Notes: generated by a model not told the origin, from the sequence alone. A DNA stretch of 64,000 nucleotides from JADCRZ01 sp031399065 (GCA_031399065.1 JANNOM010000021.1:1-64000); one strand, 5' to 3'; positions 35,106-44,238 are shown, counted from the stretch's first letter. Numbers and translations are program-made.

Positions 35106-35648
35106 TTATAAAGGTTTATTAGTATTCCTAGTCCACTTGTAAATACGGATGCCGCTCATCAGCAATATCACGAACAGTAATAAGCCGGCCAGTGCCCATA
35201 CAACACTCAGGTTTTGTTTTACCACTACCAGCATTACTATTGCCACCAGGAAGATGGTGGCCACTTCGTTCCATATTCTTAACTGCTGGGAGGAAAAGCG
35301 AAATATGCCTTTTGATTGTTCAGCGTATATACGCTGCAAAGAAAAATGATATAGATAAAGTCCTGTTACAAAGCCTATTTTAATCCATAACCAGGAGGGT
35401 ATACTGCCGTATAGGTACAACATCCACCCCCCGAAAACAAGGGTTAGTACGGCAGATGGCCAGGTAATGCCCATCCACAACCGTTTCATCATTATGCCAA
35501 ACTGTGGCCGCAGGATGTTTCTTTCGGTCTCGGTTTTTTCACCTGCTTCCGTATTGTATATAAATAGCCTGACGATATAAAACATACCACTGAACCAGGT
35601 GATGACAAAGATGATATGGAGGGCTTTTACGTAAAAGTACATTTGCAC
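35106..35648 (-). CDS. hemJ: Protoporphyrinogen oxidase HemJ (CopD-like)
   Basis: The 180-residue polytopic membrane protein begins MQMYFYVKALHIIFVITWFS, a HemJ hallmark with a conserved His in the first span. GMFYIVRLFIYNTEAGEKTE and FGIMMKRLWMGITWPSAVLT follow. HemJ oxidises protoporphyrinogen IX to protoporphyrin IX and replaces HemG/HemY, neither of which is in the window. It lies 21 nt after hemH on the same strand in a haem gene cluster. Family assignment by motifs is good; the electron acceptor is unknown. Confidence 0.9.
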   Translation of the reverse strand: MQMYFYVKALHIIFVITWFSGMFYIVRLFIYNTEAGEKTETERNILRPQFGIMMKRLWMGITWPSAVLTLVFGGWMLYLYGSIPSWLWIKIGFVTGLYLYHFSLQRIYAEQSKGIFRFSSQQLRIWNEVATIFLVAIVMLVVVKQNLSVVWALAGLLLFVILLMSGIRIYKWTRNTNKPL

Positions 35649-35669
35649 CTGCTTTAATTAAATGCCGCC

Positions 35670-36719
35670 TTAAAGAATCATTTCTTTGTTGCCGCTATTG
35701 TATTCATTTACCCAACCTGATAGTGCTTTTACCCACATAGGATGCGTATTAAGACAGGGGATCATGGTATAGGTTTCTCCACCTGCCTCCATAAAACTTT
35801 CCTTTCCTCTTTCTTCTATCTCTTCCAGGGTTTCCAGGCAGTCACTAGTAAAAGCCGGGCATAATACCAGCAGTTTTTTGATACCTTCTCCCGGCATCTC
35901 TTCGAGCCGTTTATCCGTAAAAGGCTGGAGCCAGCCCTTACCTAATCTCGACTGGAATGAAACGCTGTATTTATCGGTGCTGATACCAAGCTTTTCGGTT
36001 ACCAGCTTTGTAGTAGTAAAACACTGATGCCGGTAACAGAAAGAATGAGCGGGGGAAGAAACATTACAGCAATCATTTACTGTCAGACAGTGATTGCCCG
36101 TAACATCGCTTTTACGGATATGCCTGCCCGGTATGCCATGATAACTGAATAAGATATGATCGTAATCCTGCTGTAAGAAAGGCTGCATGCGATCTGCCAG
36201 GGCTCCTATATAAGCGGGGTGATTGTAATAAGGTTTAATAAAATGCAATCCAAAAGAATATTGTTTTTCCTTATGCACTTCTTTCACATACTCCACAGCC
36301 GTTTCGTAAGAAGACATTGCGTAATGGGGATACATAGGTATGGCAATCACTTCGTCCATGTCGGGCATTCTTTCCATTAAACGCCTGAACGCCGCTTCGG
36401 GTGAAGGGTTACCGTAACGCATCGTTAGTTCCACCGGTTCTTCCAATTGCTCCTGTAAAGCCGTGCGCAGCTGTTTGCTTAAAACGATCAATGGCGACCC
36501 CTCCGGTGTCCAGATGGTTTTGTAGGCCTCTGCCGATTTCGGCGCGCGGAACGGCACAATGATGCCGCTTACCAGGGGCTTGCGGATAATATAGGGATAA
36601 TCGATCACCCGCTCATCGAGTAAAAATTCATTCAGGTAACGGCGTACATCTTTTACTTCCGTAGAATCCGGTGAGCCAAGATTCATCAGCAATACACCTC
36701 GCTTTTTTGTTGTTGCCAT
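35670..36719 (-). CDS. hemH: Ferrochelatase
   Basis: The enzyme inserts ferrous iron into protoporphyrin IX, the last step of haem synthesis. It has 349 residues, starting MATTKKRGVLLMNLGSPDS. The core motif ILFSYHGIPGRHI holds the catalytic His194, with PMYPHYAMSSYETAVEYV and SVSFQSRLGKGWLQPFTDKR. Five cysteines cluster at 211, 217, 218, 228 and 233, a pattern that could bind a metal or iron-sulfur centre. A longer frame adds 25 residues including the -7 element TACTTTTG, so the ATG at 36717-36719 is preferred. Divergent from hemA. Confidence 0.94.
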   Translation of the reverse strand: MATTKKRGVLLMNLGSPDSTEVKDVRRYLNEFLLDERVIDYPYIIRKPLVSGIIVPFRAPKSAEAYKTIWTPEGSPLIVLSKQLRTALQEQLEEPVELTMRYGNPSPEAAFRRLMERMPDMDEVIAIPMYPHYAMSSYETAVEYVKEVHKEKQYSFGLHFIKPYYNHPAYIGALADRMQPFLQQDYDHILFSYHGIPGRHIRKSDVTGNHCLTVNDCCNVSSPAHSFCYRHQCFTTTKLVTEKLGISTDKYSVSFQSRLGKGWLQPFTDKRLEEMPGEGIKKLLVLCPAFTSDCLETLEEIEERGKESFMEAGGETYTMIPCLNTHPMWVKALSGWVNEYNSGNKEMIL

Positions 36720-36737
36720 AAGTTTGTGGATGGTTTG

Positions 36738-36745
36738 CAAAAGTA
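36738..36745 (-). promoter_or_regulatory. -7 element for hemH-hemJ
   Basis: The minus strand reads TACTTTTG, 18 nt before the hemH ATG. Confidence 0.55.
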
Positions 36746-36869
36746 CGCATTTACGTGATGTCCATCTTCTTAAAATACATAATGCGTGTTTCAAAAAATG
36801 GTTGCGTCATTATTTAATTTGTTCATTCTTTTATATTTATAAAATGACAGTGGTATGACATAATTATTC

Positions 36870-36898
36870 TTGTTTTGCCTGCGTTGAAAGTAATTTTG
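36870..36898 (+). promoter_or_regulatory. Promoter for the hemA operon
   Basis: TTG at 36870-36872, an 18-bp spacer and TAATTTTG at 36891-36898, 24 nt before the hemA ATG. It sits 125 bp from the outward-facing hemH promoter, leaving room for a shared regulator site between them. Confidence 0.6.
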
Positions 36899-36922
36899 CA
36901 ATTCATACTACTACGAGTGCAC

Positions 36923-38167
36923 ATGCAGGGCAACCGAACCAAAGACATATTGAAGTTTTACATGGCGGGGATCAACTATAAAAAAACAGATGCCACGGTA
37001 AGAGGCCAGTTTGCTATCAGCCAGGAACAGTACACCGCCATTTTAGCCCTTGCACCATCTTACGGTATTTCTGAACTCTTTATATTATCTACCTGCAACC
37101 GGACAGAGATTTACGGCTTCGCTGAAGATGCGGTACAATTGATCCAGTTATTATGTTCACAAACTACCGGCGATATCTCCGTGTTCACGGAGCTTTCCTA
37201 TGTAAAGCAGGGCCTGCATGCAGTGGAGCATCTTTTTAACGTGGGTGCCGGTCTGGATTCGCAAATACTGGGAGATTATGAAATTATCGGTCAGATCAAA
37301 CAATCGGTCAAATTAAGCCGTCAGCACTCCTTTATAGGCCCTTCATTGGAAAGGATGGTCAACTCCGTACTCCAGGCTTCCAAGGCTATCAAAAATCAGA
37401 CATCACTCAGCGGCGGAACGGTTTCCGTTTCCTTTGCCGCCATTCAATATATCCGGGAAAAAGTAAAGGATGTAAAAAATAAAAAGATATTGTTGGTGGG
37501 TATCGGTAAAATAGGTCGCAATACCTGCAAGAACCTCGTTGACTATCTGGAAACCACCAATATTACACTTATCAATCGCAGTCCGGAAAAAGCAGCGGAC
37601 CTGGCAAAAGAACTACACCTGCAACATGCCACCATGAGCGAGTTGTACTCCTGCATAGAAAAGGCCGATATTATCCTGGTGGCTACCAATGCAGGCGAAC
37701 CAACCATACGCAAAGAACATTTGGCGTCAGCCGGTCAAAAACTGATTATAGATCTTTCCATACCATATAATGTAGATGCTGCTGCCCGCGAGCTTGAAGG
37801 CATTACACTGGTAAACGTCGACGAACTTTCCCGGCTAAAGGATAAAACCCTTGCCAAACGCAAAGCCGAAGTACCTAGGGCCAAACAACTGATTGCGGAG
37901 CATATCGCTGAATTTGTGGAATGGAGTGATATGCGCCGGCACGTACCCGTGCTGAAAGCCGTAAAAAATAAATTACAGGAGATACATACCTGCCGGCTTT
38001 ACCTCGATTATTCTTCCCAGTATGCTTCCGTTATTTCTCCTAACAGTACCAACGAAAAGATTCAGAAAGTGATCAACGGCATGGCTGTTAAAATGCGTCG
38101 CCTTAACCAGGGAGGCTGCCAATATATTGAAGCCATTAATGAATTTATGAGCCCGGGGGCAAATTAA
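36923..38167 (+). CDS. hemA: Glutamyl-tRNA reductase
   Basis: The NADPH-dependent enzyme reduces glutamyl-tRNA to glutamate-1-semialdehyde, the committed step of C5 haem synthesis. It has 414 residues. The catalytic Cys58 lies in LSTCNRTEIYGF. The Rossmann block KKILLVGIGKIGRNTCKNL and ADIILVATNAGEPTIRKEHL are typical. The start is set at ATG 36923 because the TAnnTTTG element at 36891-36898 lies inside the longer frame that opens with TTG. It heads the run hemA-hemC-hemD-hemE-hemF-hemB-hemL. Confidence 0.94.
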   Translation: MQGNRTKDILKFYMAGINYKKTDATVRGQFAISQEQYTAILALAPSYGISELFILSTCNRTEIYGFAEDAVQLIQLLCSQTTGDISVFTELSYVKQGLHAVEHLFNVGAGLDSQILGDYEIIGQIKQSVKLSRQHSFIGPSLERMVNSVLQASKAIKNQTSLSGGTVSVSFAAIQYIREKVKDVKNKKILLVGIGKIGRNTCKNLVDYLETTNITLINRSPEKAADLAKELHLQHATMSELYSCIEKADIILVATNAGEPTIRKEHLASAGQKLIIDLSIPYNVDAAARELEGITLVNVDELSRLKDKTLAKRKAEVPRAKQLIAEHIAEFVEWSDMRRHVPVLKAVKNKLQEIHTCRLYLDYSSQYASVISPNSTNEKIQKVINGMAVKMRRLNQGGCQYIEAINEFMSPGAN

Positions 38168-38172
38168 AGCAC

Positions 38173-39102
38173 ATGAACAAACTGATAAGGATCGGCACCA
38201 GGGAAAGCCAGTTGGCCGTATGGCAGGCAACAAGTGTACAACAACTTTTAAGGAAAAACGGTCATTCTTCCGAATTGATATATATAAAAAGTGATGGAGA
38301 TATCGACCTTAAAACACCGCTTTACGAAATAGGGGTACAGGGCATTTTTACCCGCAGCCTGGACATAGCCTTGCTAACGGGCCAGGTAGACCTGGCGGTG
38401 CATTCGATGAAAGACGTGCCTACGCAACTTGCCAGGGGCATTGCCAGTTCGGCCGTGTTACCAAGGGCTTCCTATAAAGACCTGTTGGTTTACCGCGGCG
38501 ATCCTTCTTTTTTAGACGACCGCGATGCGGCCGGCACTATTGCCACCAGCAGTATCCGCCGTAAAGCGCAGTGGTTGCACCGTTACCCCCGCTATAACGT
38601 GGAAAACCTTCGTGGCAATATAAACACACGCCTGCGAAAGGTAGAAGAAAGTAACTGGAACGGTGCCATCTTCGCCGCTGCGGGGCTCGATCGTATACAG
38701 CTTCGTCCGGCCGCTTCGGTAGAACTGGACTGGATGCTGCCCGCACCTTCGCAGGGTGCCATTATGGTGGTATGCCGCCAGGAAGATGAACACTGCATAG
38801 ATGCATGTAAACCACTGAACGATGCGGACACCGCCTTATGCACCGGCATAGAAAAAGACTTTCTCCGTACACTGATGGGCGGCTGCTCCACCCCGGTAAG
38901 TGCCCTGGCAGAAATAGTAAACGGTGGTATCCGGTTTCGCGGAAATATCTGCAGTACGGACGGGGCGCATAAAGTGGATATTGAAAAAAGTTACCTTTTT
39001 TCCGAAGCGGCAGCAGCAGGTAAAGACGCGGCCAGCGCATTACTGGCAAAAGGCGGGTCGGCCATAGCGGACAGCATCAGAAACCAGGGGGTTACCCAAT
39101 AA
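38173..39102 (+). CDS. hemC: Porphobilinogen deaminase
   Basis: The enzyme joins four porphobilinogens into hydroxymethylbilane. It has 309 residues and the standard N-terminus (IRIGTRESQLAVWQATSVQQ). The catalytic segment VHSMKDVPTQL and the cofactor-binding Cys238 in LMGGCSTPVSAL are present. It starts 5 nt after hemA and its stop is 1 nt before the hemD start. Confidence 0.96.
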   Translation: MNKLIRIGTRESQLAVWQATSVQQLLRKNGHSSELIYIKSDGDIDLKTPLYEIGVQGIFTRSLDIALLTGQVDLAVHSMKDVPTQLARGIASSAVLPRASYKDLLVYRGDPSFLDDRDAAGTIATSSIRRKAQWLHRYPRYNVENLRGNINTRLRKVEESNWNGAIFAAAGLDRIQLRPAASVELDWMLPAPSQGAIMVVCRQEDEHCIDACKPLNDADTALCTGIEKDFLRTLMGGCSTPVSALAEIVNGGIRFRGNICSTDGAHKVDIEKSYLFSEAAAAGKDAASALLAKGGSAIADSIRNQGVTQ

Positions 39103-39103
39103 T

Positions 39104-39814
39104 ATGCCTTCATATAAAGTACTTTGTACGAAAAAAATAGCTCCCTCGCTGGTAAGTCAGGCAGCCGCGAAAGGCATAGAGATCATTGAAAAGGAATTTA
39201 TTTCCATTACACCGGTGATGTCTTCCGAAAAATATGATGCAATGATAGCAGCCGTTGAAAGTGGTATCCGCCATATCGTTTTCACCAGCGCCAATGCCGC
39301 AGCCATCGTATGCAGTTATTTGGAGAAACAGGGTGAAACTTTGGCTGTAAAGATTTTTGCCCTGGCGGGTAAAACGAGGGATAGTTTGGGTGTCTGTTTT
39401 AGTGAGAAAGATATAGCAGGTACAGCCAACCATGCGGAGGAACTGGCCGCTGAAATTATAAAACAGCGTATTGAAAGAGTCGTGTTCTGTTGCGGTAATA
39501 AAAGACGAAACGAATTACCCGATGCATTGCGGGCAAAAGGTATAGAAGTAATAGAAGTAATCGTATATGAAACAAAGGAAGTTCACTTGCCCGCCATGCA
39601 GGAGACCCTATGGGACGCAGTGCTTTTTTTTAGTCCCAGTGCCGTAAGCAGTTTTTTTACCTCCAATACCCTCCCGCCGCAAACCCTATGCTTCGCTATC
39701 GGGCAAACAACGGCGGCAGCTATTGAACGGCATACCATTAACAGGATCATCACCAGCGTATTACCAGATGAAAAGAAGATGATGGACAATGTGTATCATC
39801 ATTTTAGCATATAA
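39104..39814 (+). CDS. hemD: Uroporphyrinogen-III synthase
   Basis: The 236-residue enzyme closes and rearranges hydroxymethylbilane to uroporphyrinogen III. HemD sequences are poorly conserved. The call rests on size, the two-lobed alpha-beta pattern (IRHIVFTSANAAAIVCSYLE, RVVFCCGNKRRNELPDALRA, DAVLFFSPSAVSSFFTSN) and its place between hemC and hemE. FTSANA and FSPSAV-type loops are the usual HemD features. Confidence 0.85.
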   Translation: MPSYKVLCTKKIAPSLVSQAAAKGIEIIEKEFISITPVMSSEKYDAMIAAVESGIRHIVFTSANAAAIVCSYLEKQGETLAVKIFALAGKTRDSLGVCFSEKDIAGTANHAEELAAEIIKQRIERVVFCCGNKRRNELPDALRAKGIEVIEVIVYETKEVHLPAMQETLWDAVLFFSPSAVSSFFTSNTLPPQTLCFAIGQTTAAAIERHTINRIITSVLPDEKKMMDNVYHHFSI

Positions 39815-39827
39815 ATAAAAAAAGAAG

Positions 39828-40862
39828 ATGAGCAGTTTAAAAAACGATTTATTATTGAGAGCCTTAAAACAGGAAGAAGTGGAGCGCCCCCCGGTGTGGA
39901 TGATGCGGCAGGCTGGCAGATACCTGCCCGATTATATCAAACTGCGGGAAAAGTATGATTTTTTCACCCGCGTGCAGACTCCGGAACTCGCCACCGAGAT
40001 TACGTTACAGCCCGTAGATCAGGTAGGCGTGGATGCGGCCATCATATTTTCCGACATACTGGTAATACCCCAGGCCATGGGACTTGAAGTGCAAATGGAA
40101 GAAGGGAAAGGCCCTTCATTACCCAAAACAATTCACAACGCGGCAGATATAGACGCACTTTCCACCGGCGATGCAGCGGGCAAACTGAAATATGTGCTCG
40201 ATGCGCTCTCACTCACTAAACGGGAATTGAACGGAAGAGTGCCGCTTATCGGGTTTGCCGGTGCGCCCTGGACTTTATTGTGCTATATGGTAGAAGGCAA
40301 GGGCAGCAAAACCTGGGATAAGGCCAAACAGTTTGCCTATACTCATCCTGAACTGGCCCATCGCCTGCTGCAGAAAACCACCGACATTACGATCGATTAT
40401 TTAAAGGCACAGGCGGAAGCAGGTGCGGACACCGTACAGGTATTCGACAGTTGGGCAGGCTCCCTGAGCCCGGCCGATTTCCGGACCTATGCCCAGCCTT
40501 ACCTGTTACAAATTGCCGATGCGTTAAAAGATATCGTGCCGGTGATACTATTTCCCAAAGGAACCTGGCATGCCCTGAAAGACCTGAGCCGGAGCAGTGC
40601 CCGCGGCCTTGGCCTCGACTGGTGTGTGGACCCCGCTATGGCCAGGGAATTAACCGGCAACAGCATTACTTTACAGGGTAACTTTGACCCGGCAAAACTA
40701 CTGGCACCCATACCGGAAATAAAAAGATCGGTAAAGGAAATGATCGATGGCTTCGGAACGCGCCGCTATATTGCGAACCTGGGTCATGGTATTACCCCCA
40801 ATGTGCCGGTGGATCATGCAAGGGCATTTGTAGATGCCGTAAAAGAATACCAGCCATCATGA
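39828..40862 (+). CDS. hemE: Uroporphyrinogen decarboxylase
   Basis: The 344-residue TIM-barrel enzyme removes four carboxyl groups to make coproporphyrinogen III. Hallmarks are the N-terminal RPPVWMMRQAGRYLPDYIKL, FSDILVIPQAMGLEVQMEEG and GFAGAPWTLLCYMVEGKGSK. Its stop overlaps the hemF ATG by 4 nt. Confidence 0.96.
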   Translation: MSSLKNDLLLRALKQEEVERPPVWMMRQAGRYLPDYIKLREKYDFFTRVQTPELATEITLQPVDQVGVDAAIIFSDILVIPQAMGLEVQMEEGKGPSLPKTIHNAADIDALSTGDAAGKLKYVLDALSLTKRELNGRVPLIGFAGAPWTLLCYMVEGKGSKTWDKAKQFAYTHPELAHRLLQKTTDITIDYLKAQAEAGADTVQVFDSWAGSLSPADFRTYAQPYLLQIADALKDIVPVILFPKGTWHALKDLSRSSARGLGLDWCVDPAMARELTGNSITLQGNFDPAKLLAPIPEIKRSVKEMIDGFGTRRYIANLGHGITPNVPVDHARAFVDAVKEYQPS

Positions 40863-41776
40863 ATACGATCAGGGATAACTGGATACAATATATAAACGAT
40901 TTGCAAAACAGGATATGCCACGCACTGGAAGCGGCCGATGGCAGTGCCGTTTTTGCAGAAGATAAATGGGAACGGGCGGAAGGTGGCGGAGGAAGAACGC
41001 GCGTTATATCCGATGGTTTTGTATTTGAAAAAGGAGGCGTAAATACGTCTGTAGTGCATGGAGAAGTGACCGATGCCATGCGCACTCAACTTAAAATCGA
41101 GGGCGCCGCCTGGTTTGCCTGTGGCCTCAGCGTAGTGATGCACCCGTTAAATCCCTTTGTGCCTACGGTTCATTGCAATTACCGAATGTTCGAGCTGTAC
41201 GATGGCGATGGTGAAATTACCGACAGATGGTGGGGCGGTGGAACGGACCTTACACCCTATTACCTGCTGGAAGAAGATGCCACACATTTTCACCAGACCT
41301 ATAAAGACGTATGCGACCGTTTTGATCCATCTTTTTATGGTGACTTCAAAAAAGAATGCGACCATTATTTTGTGAACAGGCACCGCAACAATGAACGCCG
41401 GGGAATTGGCGGTATCTTTTACGATTATAAAAGAGCCGGTGAGCAAAAAGACCCTGACTTCTGGACAAACTTTGGCAAAGCCTGCGGCGATGCTTTTACC
41501 GAAGCGTATTTACCCATTGTTGAAAAAAGGAAAAACAGCGCGTTTACCACTCTGCAAAAACACTGGCAGGAAATAAGAAGAGGCCGTTACGTGGAATTTA
41601 ACCTCGTACACGACAGGGGTACTTTATTCGGCCTGAAGACCAATGGAAGAATAGAAAGCATCCTCATGAGCCTGCCCCCCACCGTTCGGTTTGAATACAA
41701 TTATCAGCCGGTGCCGGGAACGGAAGAAGATAAATTATTACAGGTTTGCCTTATTCCCCGCGAGTGGGCTATGTAA
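40859..41776 (+). CDS. hemF: Coproporphyrinogen-III oxidase, oxygen-dependent
   Basis: The 305-residue enzyme uses O2 to turn coproporphyrinogen III into protoporphyrinogen IX. Family blocks are GGGRTRVISDGFVFEKGGVN, HPLNPFVPTVHCNYRMFEL, WWGGGTDLTPYYLLEEDATH and RRGIGGIFYDYKRAGEQKD. The oxygen-dependent form implies aerobic haem synthesis; the oxygen-independent hemN is not in the window. It overlaps hemE by 4 nt and is 16 nt from hemB. Confidence 0.96.
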   Translation: MNTIRDNWIQYINDLQNRICHALEAADGSAVFAEDKWERAEGGGGRTRVISDGFVFEKGGVNTSVVHGEVTDAMRTQLKIEGAAWFACGLSVVMHPLNPFVPTVHCNYRMFELYDGDGEITDRWWGGGTDLTPYYLLEEDATHFHQTYKDVCDRFDPSFYGDFKKECDHYFVNRHRNNERRGIGGIFYDYKRAGEQKDPDFWTNFGKACGDAFTEAYLPIVEKRKNSAFTTLQKHWQEIRRGRYVEFNLVHDRGTLFGLKTNGRIESILMSLPPTVRFEYNYQPVPGTEEDKLLQVCLIPREWAM

Positions 41777-41792
41777 ATTATAAATCAGTCTT

Positions 41793-42767
41793 ATGTATCT
41801 ACAAAGAAGAAACAGGACATTGAGAACTTCCCCCTCCATACGGAGTATGGTGGCAGAAACCGTTTTAACGCCGGCAGATTTTATTGCTCCCCTGTTTATC
41901 GATGAAGGTCAGAACGTAAAAACGGAAATACCCTCCATGCCAGGCTACTACCGTAACAGCATAGACAATACTGTACGGGAGGTAAAAGAATTATATAGCC
42001 TGGGTATACGCAGCTTACTCCTGTTTGTAAAAGCCCAGGATCATGTAAAAGACAATACGGGAAAAGAAGCCTGGAATGCGGACGGCCTGATGCAGCGCAG
42101 TATCCGCGCTATTAAGGAAGTAGTGCCCGACATGATCATTATGACGGACGTAGCACTGGACCCTTATTCTGTTTACGGGCACGACGGCATTGTAAAAGAC
42201 GGTGAAATACTGAACGACGAAACGGTGGAAGCGCTGGTGCGGATGAGTATCAGTCATGCCAAAGCCGGGGCCGATTTCCTGGCACCCAGCGATATGATGG
42301 ACGGCCGGATAGGAGCCATCAGAGAAGCATTGGAGCACAACGGTTTTACCCGCACCGGCATTATGGCCTACAGTGCGAAATATGCCAGTTGCTTTTACGG
42401 ACCTTTCCGCGACGCACTGGATAGCGCACCTGGTTTTGGTGACAAAAAAACCTACCAGATGGACTACGCCAACCGCCGGGAGGCCGTAAAAGAAACCCTT
42501 ATGGACATTGAAGAAGGTGCCGATATAGTGATGATTAAACCCGCTATGGCCTATCTCGACATCATCCGGGAAATAAAAAATACGGTAGACGTACCCGTAA
42601 GCGCTTACCAGGTAAGCGGTGAATACGCCATGATAAAAGCCGCCGCTAAAATGGGCTGGCTCAATGAAGACAAAGCCATTCTCGAAAGTCTGACCGGCAT
42701 CAAACGTGCCGGAGCCGACCTGATAGCCACTTATTTTGCAAAAGACGCCATACGTCTTCTGCACTGA
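41793..42767 (+). CDS. hemB: Porphobilinogen synthase (delta-aminolevulinate dehydratase)
   Basis: The enzyme condenses two 5-aminolevulinates. It has 324 residues. K196 in AYSAKYASCFYGPF and K249 in DIVMIKPAMAYLD are the two active-site lysines. The zinc-binding cysteine loop of the animal and yeast type is replaced by TDVALDPYSVYGHDGI, so this is the magnesium/potassium-type enzyme with no active-site zinc. It lies 16 nt after hemF and 11 nt before hemL. Confidence 0.95.
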   Translation: MYLQRRNRTLRTSPSIRSMVAETVLTPADFIAPLFIDEGQNVKTEIPSMPGYYRNSIDNTVREVKELYSLGIRSLLLFVKAQDHVKDNTGKEAWNADGLMQRSIRAIKEVVPDMIIMTDVALDPYSVYGHDGIVKDGEILNDETVEALVRMSISHAKAGADFLAPSDMMDGRIGAIREALEHNGFTRTGIMAYSAKYASCFYGPFRDALDSAPGFGDKKTYQMDYANRREAVKETLMDIEEGADIVMIKPAMAYLDIIREIKNTVDVPVSAYQVSGEYAMIKAAAKMGWLNEDKAILESLTGIKRAGADLIATYFAKDAIRLLH

Positions 42768-42778
42768 AAACGATAACC

Positions 42779-44074
42779 ATGTACACAAAAAGCAAGCAAC
42801 TGTTCGAAAGAGCCCAGCAATCCATACCCGGCGGGGTTAATTCTCCTGTACGTGCATTTAAAAGCGTGGGAGGCACCCCTGTATTTATAAAAGAAGCCAA
42901 AGGTGCTTACTTATACGATGCGGACGGCAACCGGTACATCGACTATATCGCTTCCTGGGGGCCGATGATACTCGGGCATGCTTATGCCCCCGTTGTAAAA
43001 GCCATACAGGAAAGGGCCGTGTTTTCTACTTCTTATGGCGCACCTACCGAGCTGGAAATAGAAGTGGCGGAGCTCATTAAATCCATGGCACCCAATGTGG
43101 ACCTGGTAAGAATGGTAAGCAGCGGCACGGAAGCCTGTATGAGTGCCATTCGGCTGGCGAGGGGCTATACCGGCCGTAATAAGATCATCAAATTTGAAGG
43201 TTGTTATCATGGACATGCCGACTCCTTTCTGGTAAAAGCGGGCAGCGGTATGGCCACGCTCAACATCCAGGCGGTACCGGGTGTAACGGCCGGAGTGGCT
43301 AACGATACCCTAACCTGCGCCTATAACGACCTGCAGGCGGTGGAACGGTTAGTGGCTGAGCATAAAAACGAAATCGCCTCCATCATAGTAGAACCGGTGG
43401 CCGGTAATATGGGCTGTGTACTGCCCGTGCCGGGATTCCTGGAAGGGCTGCGGAATATCTGCGACCGTGAAAAAATAATACTGGTATTTGATGAAGTAAT
43501 GACCGGTTTCAGGTTGGCCCGTGGCGGCGCACAGGAGAAGCTACAGGTAGATGCGGATTTGGTAACCTTTGGTAAAGTGATCGGTGCCGGTCTGCCCGTT
43601 GGGGCGTTCGGAGGTAAAAAAGAGATCATGCAACATATAGCACCCCTGGGCAACGTGTACCAGGCCGGCACGCTGAGTGGCAACCCCATAGCCATGATAG
43701 CCGGCTTTACACTGTTGAATATCCTGAATGAACAGCCGGGACTATTTGATGAACTGGAACAAAAAACCATTTACCTGAAGAACGGCCTGCACGACGCATT
43801 ACGTGAAAGTGGTACGCCATTCACCATCAACCAGTTCGGTTCGATGATCAGCATTCATTTCCGTAAGGAGCCAGTAACCAATTTCGCCTCCGCTTCCGCC
43901 GCCGACAACGCGCTTTTTGGCAGGTTTTTTCATGCCATGCTCCGGCGGGGCATCTATTTACCACCCTCTGCTTTCGAAAGCTGGTTTCTTAATAATGCCC
44001 TCAGCACAGAAGACCTGGATAATACAATAACCGCAGCTAGGGAAAGCATAGAAGAGGTGATACGGGAAATGTGA
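42779..44074 (+). CDS. hemL: Glutamate-1-semialdehyde 2,1-aminomutase
   Basis: The PLP enzyme moves the amino group to make 5-aminolevulinate. It has 431 residues. The Schiff-base K266 is in FGKVIGAGLPVGAFGGKKEI. SIPGGVNSPVRAFKSVGGTP and GCYHGHADSFLVKAGSGMAT are family blocks. It completes the C5 route begun by hemA and is the last gene of the haem operon. Two 11-bp tandem arrays follow its stop codon. Confidence 0.96.
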   Translation: MYTKSKQLFERAQQSIPGGVNSPVRAFKSVGGTPVFIKEAKGAYLYDADGNRYIDYIASWGPMILGHAYAPVVKAIQERAVFSTSYGAPTELEIEVAELIKSMAPNVDLVRMVSSGTEACMSAIRLARGYTGRNKIIKFEGCYHGHADSFLVKAGSGMATLNIQAVPGVTAGVANDTLTCAYNDLQAVERLVAEHKNEIASIIVEPVAGNMGCVLPVPGFLEGLRNICDREKIILVFDEVMTGFRLARGGAQEKLQVDADLVTFGKVIGAGLPVGAFGGKKEIMQHIAPLGNVYQAGTLSGNPIAMIAGFTLLNILNEQPGLFDELEQKTIYLKNGLHDALRESGTPFTINQFGSMISIHFRKEPVTNFASASAADNALFGRFFHAMLRRGIYLPPSAFESWFLNNALSTEDLDNTITAARESIEEVIREM

Positions 44075-44128
44075 TAAGCGTTAAGTGTTGCTGACTATTA
44101 TCTATGCTTTGCTACGTTCCCTTTTTGG

Positions 44129-44183
44129 TAGCCTTACACAAGCCTTGCACGCGCCTTGCCCTAGCCTTGCACTAGCCTTGCAT
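44129..44183. repeat. 11-bp tandem array A (five units)
   Basis: Five contiguous 11-mers of consensus TAGCCTTGCAC (44129-44139, 44140-44150, 44151-44161, 44162-44172, 44173-44183). The units differ at one to three positions. The period equals roughly one DNA turn. It lies 55 bp after the hemL stop. Confidence 0.8.
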
Positions 44184-44194
44184 AAGGAAGAAAA

Positions 44195-44238
44195 GTCTCT
44201 ATAAGGTCTCTGTAAGGTCTCTATAAGGCCTCTATAAG
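44195..44238. repeat. 11-bp tandem array B (four units)
   Basis: Four contiguous 11-mers of consensus GTCTCTATAAG (44195-44205, 44206-44216, 44217-44227, 44228-44238), with single changes in the second and fourth units. It begins 11 nt after array A, has the same period and a different sequence. Confidence 0.8.

Noticed and set aside
42015..42788. Minus-strand open frame of about 257 codons opposite hemB
   Set aside because: It is the complement of a strongly conserved enzyme gene and has no own promoter or domain.
44129..44238. The 11-bp arrays as a CRISPR
   Set aside because: Units are contiguous with no spacers and too short for CRISPR repeats.
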